Origin: Nematocida parisii ERTm1 | Lineage: Eukaryota > Microsporidia | NCBI RefSeq assembly: GCF_000250985.1 | Contig: NW_013524650.1 | Location: forward strand, 225,267-258,693 | Length of the DNA: 33,427 bases | Direction: 5' to 3' | In this document: in pieces, positions 8,376 to 17,461 of the stretch | How positions within the stretch are numbered: position 1 is the first letter of the stretch | Layout of the letters: every line of letters begins with the position of its first letter | Translations under genes and position numbers: made by a program | Notes under the pieces: generated by a model | The model's database searches: none | What the model was told of the DNA's origin: nothing | Seen by the model: the letters and a program-made list of their open reading frames with translations, nothing else

Positions 8376-9719
8376 TTATTCAGGTACCGGATACTTCTTC
8401 GTTAAATTGAAAATATTTTGTATAATATTTTTTATGCCCTCCTGATTTAAAATATCCTCGGATATAATCCAGTCCTTAACTGACTTATGCTTACTCCGTG
8501 CACTGACCGTGTCCTGTAACAGCATAATTGCAGTGTGCACCATATCACACACTAAATACGTATCACCCTCTTTAAACCCCCGTGTGGTAATCGCGTACAC
8601 ACCCAGCCGTATACCAGACGGCTTAAATAAACACGATTTATCACGGGGTACACTGTTCTTGTTTATATTTATGCCTAAATAGTCACAGAATGACTCAACC
8701 TCCTGGCCACTCACGCCCTTACTGTGTAAGTCTATTATTACCATATGGTTAACAGTAGAATCAGTCACTACGCTGTAATTACGCTGCTTAAAGTAGTCAC
8801 ACATTATACGGGCATTACTCACCACCTGCTTACAGTACGTTATAAATTCAGGCTGTTTAGCCATATACATACTGTGGGATATGCCTGCAATCGTATGGTT
8901 ATGCGGACCACCCTGTATTAACGGAAATACGGCCAGGTTCATTTTATTATCTAAATCATGAGTGGTCCCATTAACTGTAACACACTTCCTGTACATAATA
9001 ATGGCACCACGTGGTCCCCTTAACCCCTTATGCGTAGTAGTCATAACTACATCACAGTGTATAAATGGGTTATTCATTAGCTTAGATGCAATTAGTGCTG
9101 ATATATGAGAGATGTCTGCGTATAAGAATGCCTTGTCTGTGACTATCCCTCTGAGCAGTGCATAATTTATATCTTGTGAGTGTGCACTGTACCCGCATAT
9201 AAGTACTTCTGGGGATACTTCATTAAACCGTGTACGTATATGATTATAGTCTAAATATCCATTAGCATCCACTTCATACGGGTGGGATGAGAAGTATACG
9301 CTTGTACCGGACACTTTTCTTGTTTTAGTTTGGAATCCGTGTGTTAAATGGCCACCTGCTGGCAGGTTCATTCCCATGATCTTACCGCCTGGTGTGACCA
9401 TGGCTGAGTATGCTGATAAATTAGCGATACTTCCTGAGTAGGACTGTACGCACACTCCCCATACGGATGGGTCTAATTCAAATAGGGCCAGTATACGGTC
9501 CTTACACTGGCTTTCTATTATGTCTATATATTTAGTACCACCGTAGTATCTTGCACCTACTTTACCCTCTGAGTATTTATTGGTTAGGAGTGATCCTGAG
9601 TACTTGTATACTCCTGGGAATACGTAATTCTCACTTGCAATTAGTGTGATGGAGGTTCTTTGCCTGTTCTCTTCTTGTATGACGTACTCATCTAATTCAC
9701 TGTCCTGTAGAATACTCAT
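8376..9719 (-). CDS. SHMT: Serine hydroxymethyltransferase
   Basis: A 447-residue protein, close to the usual length for the cytosolic enzyme. It interconverts serine plus tetrahydrofolate with glycine plus 5,10-methylene-tetrahydrofolate, feeding one-carbon metabolism. Visible landmarks: LIASENYV (26-33), KYSEGKVGARYYGG (48-61), NLPAGGHLTHG (118-128), the cofactor-binding ADISHIS (201-207), and TTTHKGLRGPRG (227-238) in which K231 should form the Schiff base with pyridoxal phosphate. The Gly after this Lys replaces the usual Thr. No mitochondrial presequence is evident, so a cytosolic enzyme is inferred. The start ATG follows TTATTTTTA on the coding strand. Confidence 0.97.
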   Translation of the reverse strand: MSILQDSELDEYVIQEENRQRTSITLIASENYVFPGVYKYSGSLLTNKYSEGKVGARYYGGTKYIDIIESQCKDRILALFELDPSVWGVCVQSYSGSIANLSAYSAMVTPGGKIMGMNLPAGGHLTHGFQTKTRKVSGTSVYFSSHPYEVDANGYLDYNHIRTRFNEVSPEVLICGYSAHSQDINYALLRGIVTDKAFLYADISHISALIASKLMNNPFIHCDVVMTTTHKGLRGPRGAIIMYRKCVTVNGTTHDLDNKMNLAVFPLIQGGPHNHTIAGISHSMYMAKQPEFITYCKQVVSNARIMCDYFKQRNYSVVTDSTVNHMVIIDLHSKGVSGQEVESFCDYLGININKNSVPRDKSCLFKPSGIRLGVYAITTRGFKEGDTYLVCDMVHTAIMLLQDTVSARSKHKSVKDWIISEDILNQEGIKNIIQNIFNLTKKYPVPE

Positions 9720-10012
9720 TAAAAATAAAAAATAATTTCATTATATATCAGAAGACTATTAAGTAATAGTGCAGTATATAATAATTAGTATACTATGTGT
9801 AATATATTATATACTTAATTTATACATATTTATTCTATTAATTAGTATACTATGTGTATTATATTCTATTTATTACTCTGTGTGTATTATATTCTATTAA
9901 TTAGTATACTATGTGTAATATATTATGTACTTATTATGATAACAGATATATTATTAATTAGTATACTATGTGTATTATATTCTATTTATTACTCTATGTG
10001 TATTATATTCTA
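9720..10012. repeat. Variant dispersed repeat between SHMT and b5 reductase
   Basis: A short block repeats ATTAGTATACTATGTGTAAT and CTATTTATTACTCTRTGTG at least three times (about 9785-10010). It is a variant of the wider repeat family rather than the standard TGTAATAAGT core. It also has to hold the SHMT promoter and the b5 reductase 3' end. Confidence 0.7.
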
Positions 10013-10843
10013 TTATAATTTATAACAGTCTTTCTCTAATACGCCCATTTCTTTAAGAATGCCTCCATACGCCCCTTTCCTGTCTCCGCCCACTGAATGT
10101 ACAAATGAATCTGGTCCACACACTAAATATACAACAGGCTTATTAATAATTAGTCTAATTATATCTTGTATATTACTAATTATATCTGTGTGCTGTATAT
10201 TATGACTAATTATATCATAATACGTTATATTACCATGATTAATTAAAGGGACCTTCTGTGACTTACTGTTATAAACATATATAAAAATAAAATTAGGGTT
10301 AGTCGGGTTATTATGATTAAGTAATTGTAACATCGGAGTAATCCCCGTACCAGCACTTATCATACATACGGTATTATATTCTGTACTGTCGTATAACTTA
10401 TTACATACTGTAGTATAATTAGTACTTGTTATACTATTAGTACTATATCCTGTACTATCATTATTACATAACTTATTACATATACTATTATTATTAGTAC
10501 TTGTTATACTATGTGTACTATATATTGAATATTTGTGTATGTACCATATAACCCGTATCTCACTGCCCTCCTTTAATTTGCTTAATTGTGGTGTGAACAT
10601 CTCCCTGTCCCCGGCCTCTTCGTATATCTTAATTATGCACTCAATTACACCACCACTAAAATTAACAGGGGAATACGGCCGTGTAAGTGACTGACCAAGT
10701 ATGCCCAGCCGTACTGTATAAAAAGGGATGGGACTTGATGCATCCCCTATAAATATCTTATACAGATAGATATTCTCTGCTATACACTCAATCCCATTGA
10801 TTATTCCTACTTTCTCAGTTATGCCATTATTTGTATAAGACAT
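10013..10843 (-). CDS. NADH-cytochrome b5 reductase with a repeat-derived insert
   Basis: A 276-residue flavoprotein of the ferredoxin-NADP reductase fold. The FAD-binding motif RPYSPV is at 55-60, the nucleotide-binding GTGITPM at 165-171 and CGPDSF at 242-247, all in correct order. The family moves electrons from NADH to cytochrome b5 for lipid modification, usually at ER or outer mitochondrial membrane. No N-terminal membrane anchor is visible here. Residues about 105-158, the linker between FAD and NAD lobes, are replaced by Ser/Thr/Asn/Tyr/Cys-rich sequence with two tandem units (ICNKL..., VCNKL...). At the DNA level these are copies of the intergenic ACTTATTACATA repeat read in frame. 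The insert should project from the fold. Whether the enzyme is active cannot be told. Confidence 0.9.
   Translation of the reverse strand: MSYTNNGITEKVGIINGIECIAENIYLYKIFIGDASSPIPFYTVRLGILGQSLTRPYSPVNFSGGVIECIIKIYEEAGDREMFTPQLSKLKEGSEIRVIWYIHKYSIYSTHSITSTNNNSICNKLCNNDSTGYSTNSITSTNYTTVCNKLYDSTEYNTVCMISAGTGITPMLQLLNHNNPTNPNFIFIYVYNSKSQKVPLINHGNITYYDIISHNIQHTDIISNIQDIIRLIINKPVVYLVCGPDSFVHSVGGDRKGAYGGILKEMGVLEKDCYKL
10370..10531 (-). repeat. Intergenic-type repeat inside the b5 reductase coding sequence
   Basis: Two imperfect tandem copies, about 10372-10435 and 10441-10510, share CTGTACTRTC, CATAACTTATTACATA-like cores and the end TTAGTACTTGTTATACT. The core is that of the intergenic repeat family. 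The PER1 gene carries a related insert (24692-24964). Confidence 0.8.
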
Positions 10844-11058
10844 ACTGCGTAATTGCTTAAAAGTTTTTTACTTTTTATGTTTATGCCTGTAATTATTAAT
10901 TAGTACGCATTGTGTAATAAGTTTTGTATATTTATTATACATTACACACTAATTAATATATTATTTTCAGTTGTATGCGTAATAAATAATGATTAATATA
11001 ATAAGATTGTATTATTATGATTTATATAATAAATTGTTTATTTGAATTTTCACAGGAA
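10844..11058. other. Divergent intergenic region
   Basis: This AT-rich spacer separates the divergently transcribed b5 reductase and beta-propeller genes. It contains one or two TGTGTAATAAGT-type units (about 10912-10960). An upstream in-frame extension of the right-hand gene to 11017 looks like leader sequence; TTTTCACAG just before its likely ATG resembles a 3' splice site, but no donor site is clear. Confidence 0.5.
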
Positions 11059-12368
11059 ATGGAATTCCGGGTTAAAGAAGAGAACACGCACAGGAATAAT
11101 GAAGGACAAGGACAAGATACAAATACAATTATGGAAGTACTTAATGGAGCAGTATTAATATGTAAAGGATACTCACAGAATAAATGGGTGCTCCATAAGA
11201 AGTATAAATCATTCGCAGTGAATGAGCACTTATTTAAAAGAGGGGCATTCATTGGGTACACAGAAGAAGAAAGCCTTTGCTTAGTGAGGTACGTAAAGGG
11301 CAGAGAAGATACAATTATTAGTCAGGTTGAGTCTTATGCTATATTTGGTACTGTTATATTTTACATATTAGGAAAGACCGTTATAAAAATAGACATAACC
11401 ACAGGAGATAAAAAAGTTTTAATAGATAATAATGAAAATATAGGAATATCAAAAATTTTATTATGTGAAAGTACGTTATTAATAATTTCTGACAAGGTTA
11501 TTCATAAATTAGAGGTAAACACGAATATTTATACTAAATTAAGGCTAAAAGTGAGTTTAGACCATAAAACAGGGGAAGTGGTTAAATTAAAGGACAAGAT
11601 ACATTTAGTGGTGAGTTGTATGAAAGGGAATGTGTACGTATTTGATAGTCATAAGATGGAAATAATCAGGAGTATGAAGTATTTCGGGGCACGTATTAAT
11701 GCGATTCGGGTTTTGGCATCCTGAATCGACTGTGTTATTCATACTGACAGTGGCTGGTGAATTATTAGATGTGGACTATTTGAACAACAGAGTACTAAAA
11801 AGGCACTCATTCCCAGTGGATGATTATACGAGGGCTGTCTCCATAAATGGGAAATCAATCGCATTTATATCCACAAGTAAAATAACTGTATACTCACCGT
11901 ATAATAGTAGTATTAGGACAATATACAGGAGTTGTATGGAGGGACGCAGTGATTATTCTTATATCTCTATTATTACAACGAGCATACAGAATGACCCTGA
12001 AAAAAAACCGTTAAATCTACAGATATCTGGGAATATAACGGATTTTAAGAGCAACCCATCAAGTATACCTGAAATACATAAAAGACACCAACAGTTCCAG
12101 CCAGAATAGACTAACCCCAGAATATACACATACAGTAACCAGTGCTAAGAGTACTGCAGTAACCAGTGCACAGACTAATAATACAGTAACCAGTGCACAG
12201 AAGAGTACTAACCAGGACATACTCAGAAACCCACAGTACACCGATAATTTATACAAAGAATTCGAAATATTCAAGGAGTCAGTGCATAGAATACAGTCAG
12301 AAGTACTAAAAGAAGTCTTCCTAATGAAAAAACGGTTGGATAAAATTGAAGAATCACTCTCAAAATGA
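11059..12368 (+). CDS. Beta-propeller (WD40-like) protein, broken by two frame changes
   Basis: The gene is read in three successive frames. Frame one runs from the ATG at 11059 to a stop at 11724. The second frame continues the same kind of protein (HPESTVLFILTVAGELLDVD) to a stop at 12109. A third open stretch without stops (about 12039-12368) encodes TVTSA repeats and a charged helical C-terminus ending before a TGA at 12366. One extra T in the TTTT run at 11711-11714 would explain the first break; the second lies between 12039 and 12109. Repeating beta-strand blocks of about 40 residues suggest a WD40-type propeller, but I do not recognise the family. Sequencing error is the simplest cause; genuine decay or frameshifting is possible. 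It converges on the NAA50 gene with a gap of only 16 bases. Confidence 0.65.
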
Positions 12369-12384
12369 CCAAGTGGTTTATTAT

Positions 12385-12969
12385 CTATTTTAACAGACAC
12401 TTCCGTAATAAAAAGGCATCTTTAGGATATACATTTGTGTAATAATTAGTGATAAGCTTCACCAGCTTAAACCCGGACTTGTAATAAAATTCAATCGCAC
12501 GGAGGTTAGACGTCTGTACATGAAGAAAAATATGAGAAATACCGTACGCCACAGAAATAGAAATGATTTCTTTAATGAGACTCTTCCCATGACCCAGTCC
12601 TTGATACTTCTCAAGGACTCCCAGTAGAATAATGTACATGAACTTGTCATTTTCAAACTTATTAATGCCGAAGCACTCACACGCTGGCACTGCACTGTGC
12701 GGTGACCCAGTTAAATCTACAGTCTGTGCCGTTGACAGCCTAAGTGCCACAAGACCAATAATTGCATCTGTCCCGGAGGTGCACAGGATTTGGAGGAACG
12801 TGTTCCTAGAGAATAACTTGCCGTAGAAATCATGATTATATACAACAGGAAATATTTGAGTTATGACCTCTTTAATCTCGTCTAATTTATCAGGATCGGC
12901 TGGTATTATGTACGATTCATTTTGCAGTGCGTCTACTGCCACGTGCGTGTGCTTGTGTAAGTCAGCCAT
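12385..12969 (-). CDS. NAA50: N-alpha-acetyltransferase 50-like (NatE catalytic subunit)
   Basis: A 194-residue GNAT-fold protein. The substrate-side motif IFPVVYNHDFYGKL (39-52) resembles the FPVxYxxxFY segment of NAA50. Acetyl-CoA motif A, ILLGVLEKYQGLGHGKSLI (114-132), contains Q-x-x-G-x-G at 123-128. Motif B, LHVQTSNLRAIEFYYKSGF (149-167), is followed by the NYY segment at 175-177, all as in the NAA50 branch. Family members acetylate nascent protein N-termini beginning with Met and associate with the ribosome-bound NatA complex. The insert between residues 80 and 100 is poorly conserved. NAA60 or another GNAT remains a lesser possibility. Confidence 0.85.
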   Translation of the reverse strand: MADLHKHTHVAVDALQNESYIIPADPDKLDEIKEVITQIFPVVYNHDFYGKLFSRNTFLQILCTSGTDAIIGLVALRLSTAQTVDLTGSPHSAVPACECFGINKFENDKFMYIILLGVLEKYQGLGHGKSLIKEIISISVAYGISHIFLHVQTSNLRAIEFYYKSGFKLVKLITNYYTNVYPKDAFLLRKCLLK

Positions 12970-13290
12970 GCGTGTTTATTAAAACAAAAATATTTATGTG
13001 AGATATAACCAGGGATAAGATGAAGTACATAAATATAACGGGTAATTAAGTGGCATGTGTGATATATTCGGGTTATATCGGGTGTGTACGCATGTACGCA
13101 TAAAAATATTTATGGAATATTCGGGTTATATTCGGGTTATTTATAACGTGGTTTAGTGTAAGTGTGTAAAGTAGTTTATTAGTACGGGTGTATACGGGAT
13201 ATACGTAGTAAACCAAGGAATTCGGGTTATGGTGGGGAGGTGTTTATTATTTATTCTGTATGCGAATAAAAATTTGCACATAATATATTT
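12970..13290. promoter_or_regulatory. Divergent NAA50/HEL2 promoter region with CGGGTTAT cluster
   Basis: This 321-base spacer between divergent genes lacks the dispersed repeat but holds four exact TCGGGTTAT copies (13068-13076, 13121-13129, 13132-13140, 13222-13230) and a near copy at 13078. The first copy and its neighbour are 10 bases apart, and the middle two are 11 apart. The spacer also contains GTACGCA repeats near 13086-13100 and TATTTATG twice. A binding site for a regulator of both genes is an inference; the same 9-mer also occurs in coding sequence elsewhere. Confidence 0.5.
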
Positions 13291-14841
13291 ATGAAGGAAG
13301 AGTGCATAATTTGCTATGATACGTATACCACAGGGGTAGTCACTGAGTGTGGGCACAGGTGCTGTTTAAAGTGTGGGTTACGGTATAAATTTATAAGTAA
13401 TAAGTCAGGGTGTCCAATCTGTCTTAGAGAGGTGGCTGATGAAGAATTACTGTTTCGCATGGTGAGGAGTCCCGGGGAGAGATTCATTAATACGGAAGAG
13501 TCTTATATCTGGGCTAATTCTATTGTGTGCAAACCCGAGGAGATTGAAGAGATTGAAGGATTGCTTACTCGGTCCTGTAAATTGTGTAAGACAGAGTTCT
13601 ATGACAGTGAAACACTAATGGCTCATTATACAGCCAAGCATAAAAGGTACTTATGTGAACTGTGCGTACAGTACAGATGTGAATTTCCGTCTGAGTATAT
13701 CGTGTACAGTTTAGCAGAATTAAATACGCACAGGACAGAGAAGACCATAGGAAATGGCCATCCTAGCTGTGGGTTCTGTAGGGAGCGGTTTTATACACCA
13801 GAGATCTTAATGAAGCACTGCAGAAAGGCCCATGAATTATGCTATTTGTGTGAGAGACTTGGCAAGAAGAACGAGTACTACAAGAACTATAAGGAATTAG
13901 AAGGACACTTTAAGAAAGCACACTATACATGCGATGAGAAAATGTGTTTAGATGCCAGGTGCTATGCATTTATTGATGAAATTGAGTTGGCAGCGCATAA
14001 AGTCAGCACACACCCCGTCAAAAAAGAACGAATCAGAATTCCGATACTCTCCTCAGTGCACGCGCATAAGAAGACAGCCGTAAAAGAAGACGTATACAAA
14101 AAAGGAAGAAACCCGAATGAACCCGGAAATGAGTCCAGTGCAGAGAGTGCACCCCAGGACAGGAATACTCCAGAAGTACCAAAGCACTTGAACAGAGAAG
14201 AGTTATTAAAGAAAAGGAACATGAAAGAAAAGTATACAAATATGATCAGTCGGTCGTATACATCACCAAGGGACGTAGTGCTATTAACAGAGAAATACGA
14301 CAGAGTGGAAATAGGACTGGACGAGTTTGTTGGTCAAATAAGAGCCATCCTTGGTGATACGAAAACAATCGAGTTCATTGAAAGGGTTTCAACATACTTA
14401 ATGCCAGACAGGACAGAAGACATTAAAGTGAACTTCCCGAAGATCAGAAGATCAATTGAATTTGCACCAACCCCACAGAAATCACCACACGCCAAGAACC
14501 AGCCACAGAAGAGTGCCGGGTCACCACAGGAACAGAAAAAAGAAGAATCACCAAGTGGGTACACAATCAACCCACAGAAGAATCCACTTGAATGTGCGTA
14601 TACAACAGCCCATAAGAAGGACTTAAACCCACCCAAGCAGAAACCTGCACTGAAAGTGTCTTGGTCCTCAGCACACACAATTTCCGGGTGGAGTAACAAA
14701 CCCGGGGCAGCCACAAAGCCCACCCCAATTTCAAAAATTGAGATAAAATTACCCACAGCAATTAAAAAGGACTCTTCGAAGGCACCGAATGACAAGGAGA
14801 CTGCCCCTACAAGAAGACACCGCGTATTTGAAATTAAATGA
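13291..14841 (+). CDS. HEL2: HEL2/ZNF598-type RING ubiquitin ligase
   Basis: A 516-residue protein. An N-terminal RING has C5, C8, C20, H22, C25, C28, C41 and C44. An array of C2H2-like fingers follows: CKLCKTEFYDSETLMAHYTAKH (split over 96-118), CELC near 124, CGFCRERFYTPEILMKHCRKAH region near 160, CYLCERLGKKNEYYKNY near 184-200, and a last finger ending AAHKVSTHP near 240. This RING-plus-finger order and the YYKNYKELEGHFKKAHY block are typical of yeast Hel2 and human ZNF598. These ligases sense collided ribosomes and ubiquitinate small-subunit proteins to start quality control. Residues 250-516 are low-complexity, Pro/Lys/Ser-rich. The start follows AATATATTT. Confidence 0.93.
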   Translation: MKEECIICYDTYTTGVVTECGHRCCLKCGLRYKFISNKSGCPICLREVADEELLFRMVRSPGERFINTEESYIWANSIVCKPEEIEEIEGLLTRSCKLCKTEFYDSETLMAHYTAKHKRYLCELCVQYRCEFPSEYIVYSLAELNTHRTEKTIGNGHPSCGFCRERFYTPEILMKHCRKAHELCYLCERLGKKNEYYKNYKELEGHFKKAHYTCDEKMCLDARCYAFIDEIELAAHKVSTHPVKKERIRIPILSSVHAHKKTAVKEDVYKKGRNPNEPGNESSAESAPQDRNTPEVPKHLNREELLKKRNMKEKYTNMISRSYTSPRDVVLLTEKYDRVEIGLDEFVGQIRAILGDTKTIEFIERVSTYLMPDRTEDIKVNFPKIRRSIEFAPTPQKSPHAKNQPQKSAGSPQEQKKEESPSGYTINPQKNPLECAYTTAHKKDLNPPKQKPALKVSWSSAHTISGWSNKPGAATKPTPISKIEIKLPTAIKKDSSKAPNDKETAPTRRHRVFEIK

Positions 14842-14956
14842 ATAAAATTAATAGAATGAATAACCAACAGATTTTAAGAATTATTCTGATGATTGGTTAG
14901 GCAGATCATTGGTGCTTTAGATATAATCTATAAATGAAGAAGTGTAATTATAAGTC

Positions 14957-17418
14957 ATGAATATAAGAGGTACACGATTATCCATAAAATTATGGTTTAC
15001 TGCTATTTGCATGTGCTTTATAGTGACAGGGCGTGTATACGCAATGGATGATAAAGAATTAAAACTGAAGTACAGTGGGCTAGACCATAATAAAGTGGAA
15101 GAATTAGAGAACAAGCCAAAGGATGAACTAAAGCATGAATTAGAAGTTAAGAAGACAGAAGTTAATTTGATAAAGGATTTACTTAACATGCCCAGTGGAT
15201 CAGAAGATACTGATGATAGTATGCAAGAATCAATGCCCAGTGGATCAGAAGATAATGATGATAGTATGCAAGAATTAATAGGCAGTGGATCAGGAGATAA
15301 TGAGAATATGTCAGAACTAATGGGCAGTGCATCAGAAGATAATGAAGATGCAGATAAGAAGAAACCAAATGCATTAGAAAATGGATCTGCTGAACCAACT
15401 NNNNNNNNNNNNNNNNNNNNGGACAAGATACGTCAGACACATCCACTGGACAAACACCAGCAGATGGCGAGTTAAAGCCAATTGGACAAGATACGTCAGA
15501 CACATCCACTGGACAAACACCAGCAGATGGCGAGTTAAAGCCAATTGGACAAACACCAGCAGATGAGTCAACTAAGACATCTAAGCAGCCACCAGCAGAT
15601 GGCGAGTCAGAGCCAATTGGACAAACACCAGCAGATGGCGAGTCAGAGCCAATTGGACAAACACCAGCAGATGAGTCAACTAAGACATCTGAGCAGCCAC
15701 CAGCAGATGGCGAGTCAGAGCCAATTGGACAGGATGGGTCTAGTGAACAAACATCAGCAGATGCTGAGTCAAATCATACTGGACAGGATAAACCAGCCGA
15801 GTCAGATGATGAGCCAACTAAACTAGCCGAGTCAGATAAGCCCACTGAACAAACATTAGCAGATGGTGAGTCAAATCATACTGGACAGGATGGGTCTACT
15901 AAGCCCACTGAACAAGATAAGCCCACTGAACAAACATCAGCAGATGGCCAGTCAGACAGCAAGTCAAAGCCAATTGGACAAGACGATGAGTCAACTAAGC
16001 CTACTGGACAAACACCAACTGAACCAGTTAAACCAGCAGATGAGTCTACTGAGACAGCTCAGACTAAACCAGCAGATGAGTCTACTGAGACAGATAAACC
16101 CACTGCACAAGCACTAACTGGACAGAATGGGCCAACTAAATCAGATGATGAGTCTACTAAATCAGATGAACTAGCCGAACCAGTTAAACCAGCAGATGAG
16201 TCTACTGAATCAACACCAGCAGCCACTGAGTCAGATAAACAAGATGACCTATCAACACCAACTAAGATGGAAGAGTCAAATCTGTCTGGACAAGATGGTT
16301 CAAGTAAATCAACTGAACCAGCAGCAGCAGATAACTCAACTGATAAAGATGACTCTGCTAAACCAGCCAAGCCACCAGCAACAGCAGATGATGATAACGC
16401 TACTAAGCCAGCAGATGACTTAGATGACCCAGCTAAGCTTGTAACACCAGCAGATGACTCTACTAAGTTAGATGACGCAGATGACTCTACTAAGTTAGAT
16501 GACGCAGATAGTTCTACTAAGCCAGCAGAAGATGACTCAACTGATAAAGATGATCAGTCTACTAAGTCAGATGACTCTAACAAACTAGTAACAGCAGAAG
16601 ATGACTCTACTAAACAAGATGAGTCTGCCAATCCAGCTGAACCAGATGACTCAGATGACCCAGCTAAGCCAGCAGCAACAGCAGATGGCCCAGCTAATCC
16701 AGATGACTCAGATGACCCAGCTAAGCCAGCAGCAGAAGCAGATGACCCAGCTAAGCCAGCAACACCAGCATATGGCTCTACTAAGCCAGCCCAGTCAATA
16801 ACAGCAGCTAAGCCACCAACAGCAGATAACTCAACTAATCCAGATGACTCAGATAAGTATACTAAGCGAATAATAACTACTGTGCCACTAACAGGTCAGT
16901 TGCTACCACCAGGATATGATGACTCTATTAAGTCAGATGAACTAGTATCAGCATATGATGATGATAGAGTATCTTCCAGTGAAAGTACACCAGCAATAGA
17001 TGCACCAGAAGGATCTCCTGCTGATATAACACCAGCTGACGTACTCGCAGAATTGAATTTAGTCAATAATATGCAGTGCATGGCAAAATCAAATATTCAC
17101 ATATGGTCACTCCCCATTGAAATAGAAGAAATAATCACTCAAGAAATAAGTCATCCAGTGGGTGTAACTGTAAGTGATAATAAAGGACTGGCCCAGTTCC
17201 TTATTAAGCATAATTCACACATATTCAGAACACCCCCAAATGAACTATCTGATGAATTATTCACTCAGTGCATAATAAGGACTACTTCATTAACAATTGA
17301 TACTTCTGTATATGAAGAAGGGGACTTATCCGTACAGTATAACTGGTCACTATTTAAAAATTTAATGGGGTTTGAAATAATGAATATTTCTGAAAACGAG
17401 CACTCAAAAAAAAATTGA
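14957..17418 (+). CDS. Large secreted acidic Pro/Thr/Asp repeat protein, crossing an assembly gap
   Basis: The protein starts with a clear signal peptide (about residues 1-29, ending VYA). A Lys/Glu-rich helix and short acidic MPSGSED repeats follow up to the gap at 15401-15420. After the gap the reading frame differs by one because the gap length is arbitrary; it stays open from 15421 to 17418. It carries 21-residue units (GQDTSDTSTGQTPADGE plus LKPI), then looser PADES/SDDPAKPA repeats to about 16860. The last 150 residues (from about 16960) are non-repetitive and unrecognised. The frame ends just after a run of nine A at 17406-17414. Dropping one A would continue directly into the reading frame at 17462-18382, so these may be one gene of over 1100 codons. 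A spore-wall, polar-tube or surface role is plausible but unproven. Confidence 0.8.
15401..15420. other. Assembly gap (20 N)
   Basis: Twenty unknown bases lie at the edge of a near-perfect 63-base tandem repeat. The round length suggests a placeholder; collapsed repeat units are the likely cause, so the true array may be much longer. Confidence 0.95.
15421..16860 (+). repeat. In-frame tandem repeat array in the secreted protein gene
   Basis: Two identical 63-base units (15421-15483 and 15484-15546) are followed by mosaic units sharing GGACAAACACCAGCAGATG and GAGTCAGAGCCAATT. These grade into short GCAGATGACTCTACTAAG-type units. The repeat is codon-based (multiples of three), CAG/GAT-rich, and degrades steadily away from the gap. 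Confidence 0.9.
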
Positions 17419-17461
17419 AAATATTCTTACAGGGATTAAGGAAATTAACGAGTCCGTGGGC

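Noticed and set aside
11040-11058. Intron ending at TTTTCACAG before the propeller gene's ATG
   Set aside because: It resembles a 3' splice site, but no convincing donor site or upstream exon was found.
15401-15420. Frame change across the N gap as a true frameshift
   Set aside because: The gap is a 20-base placeholder of unknown true length, so the frame on its two sides carries no information.
15183-16370. Opposite-strand and shifted frames across the secreted-protein repeat (for example 15545-15826 and 16059-16370)
   Set aside because: They are shadows of a codon-based repeat; only one frame connects to a signal peptide upstream and a non-repeat domain downstream.
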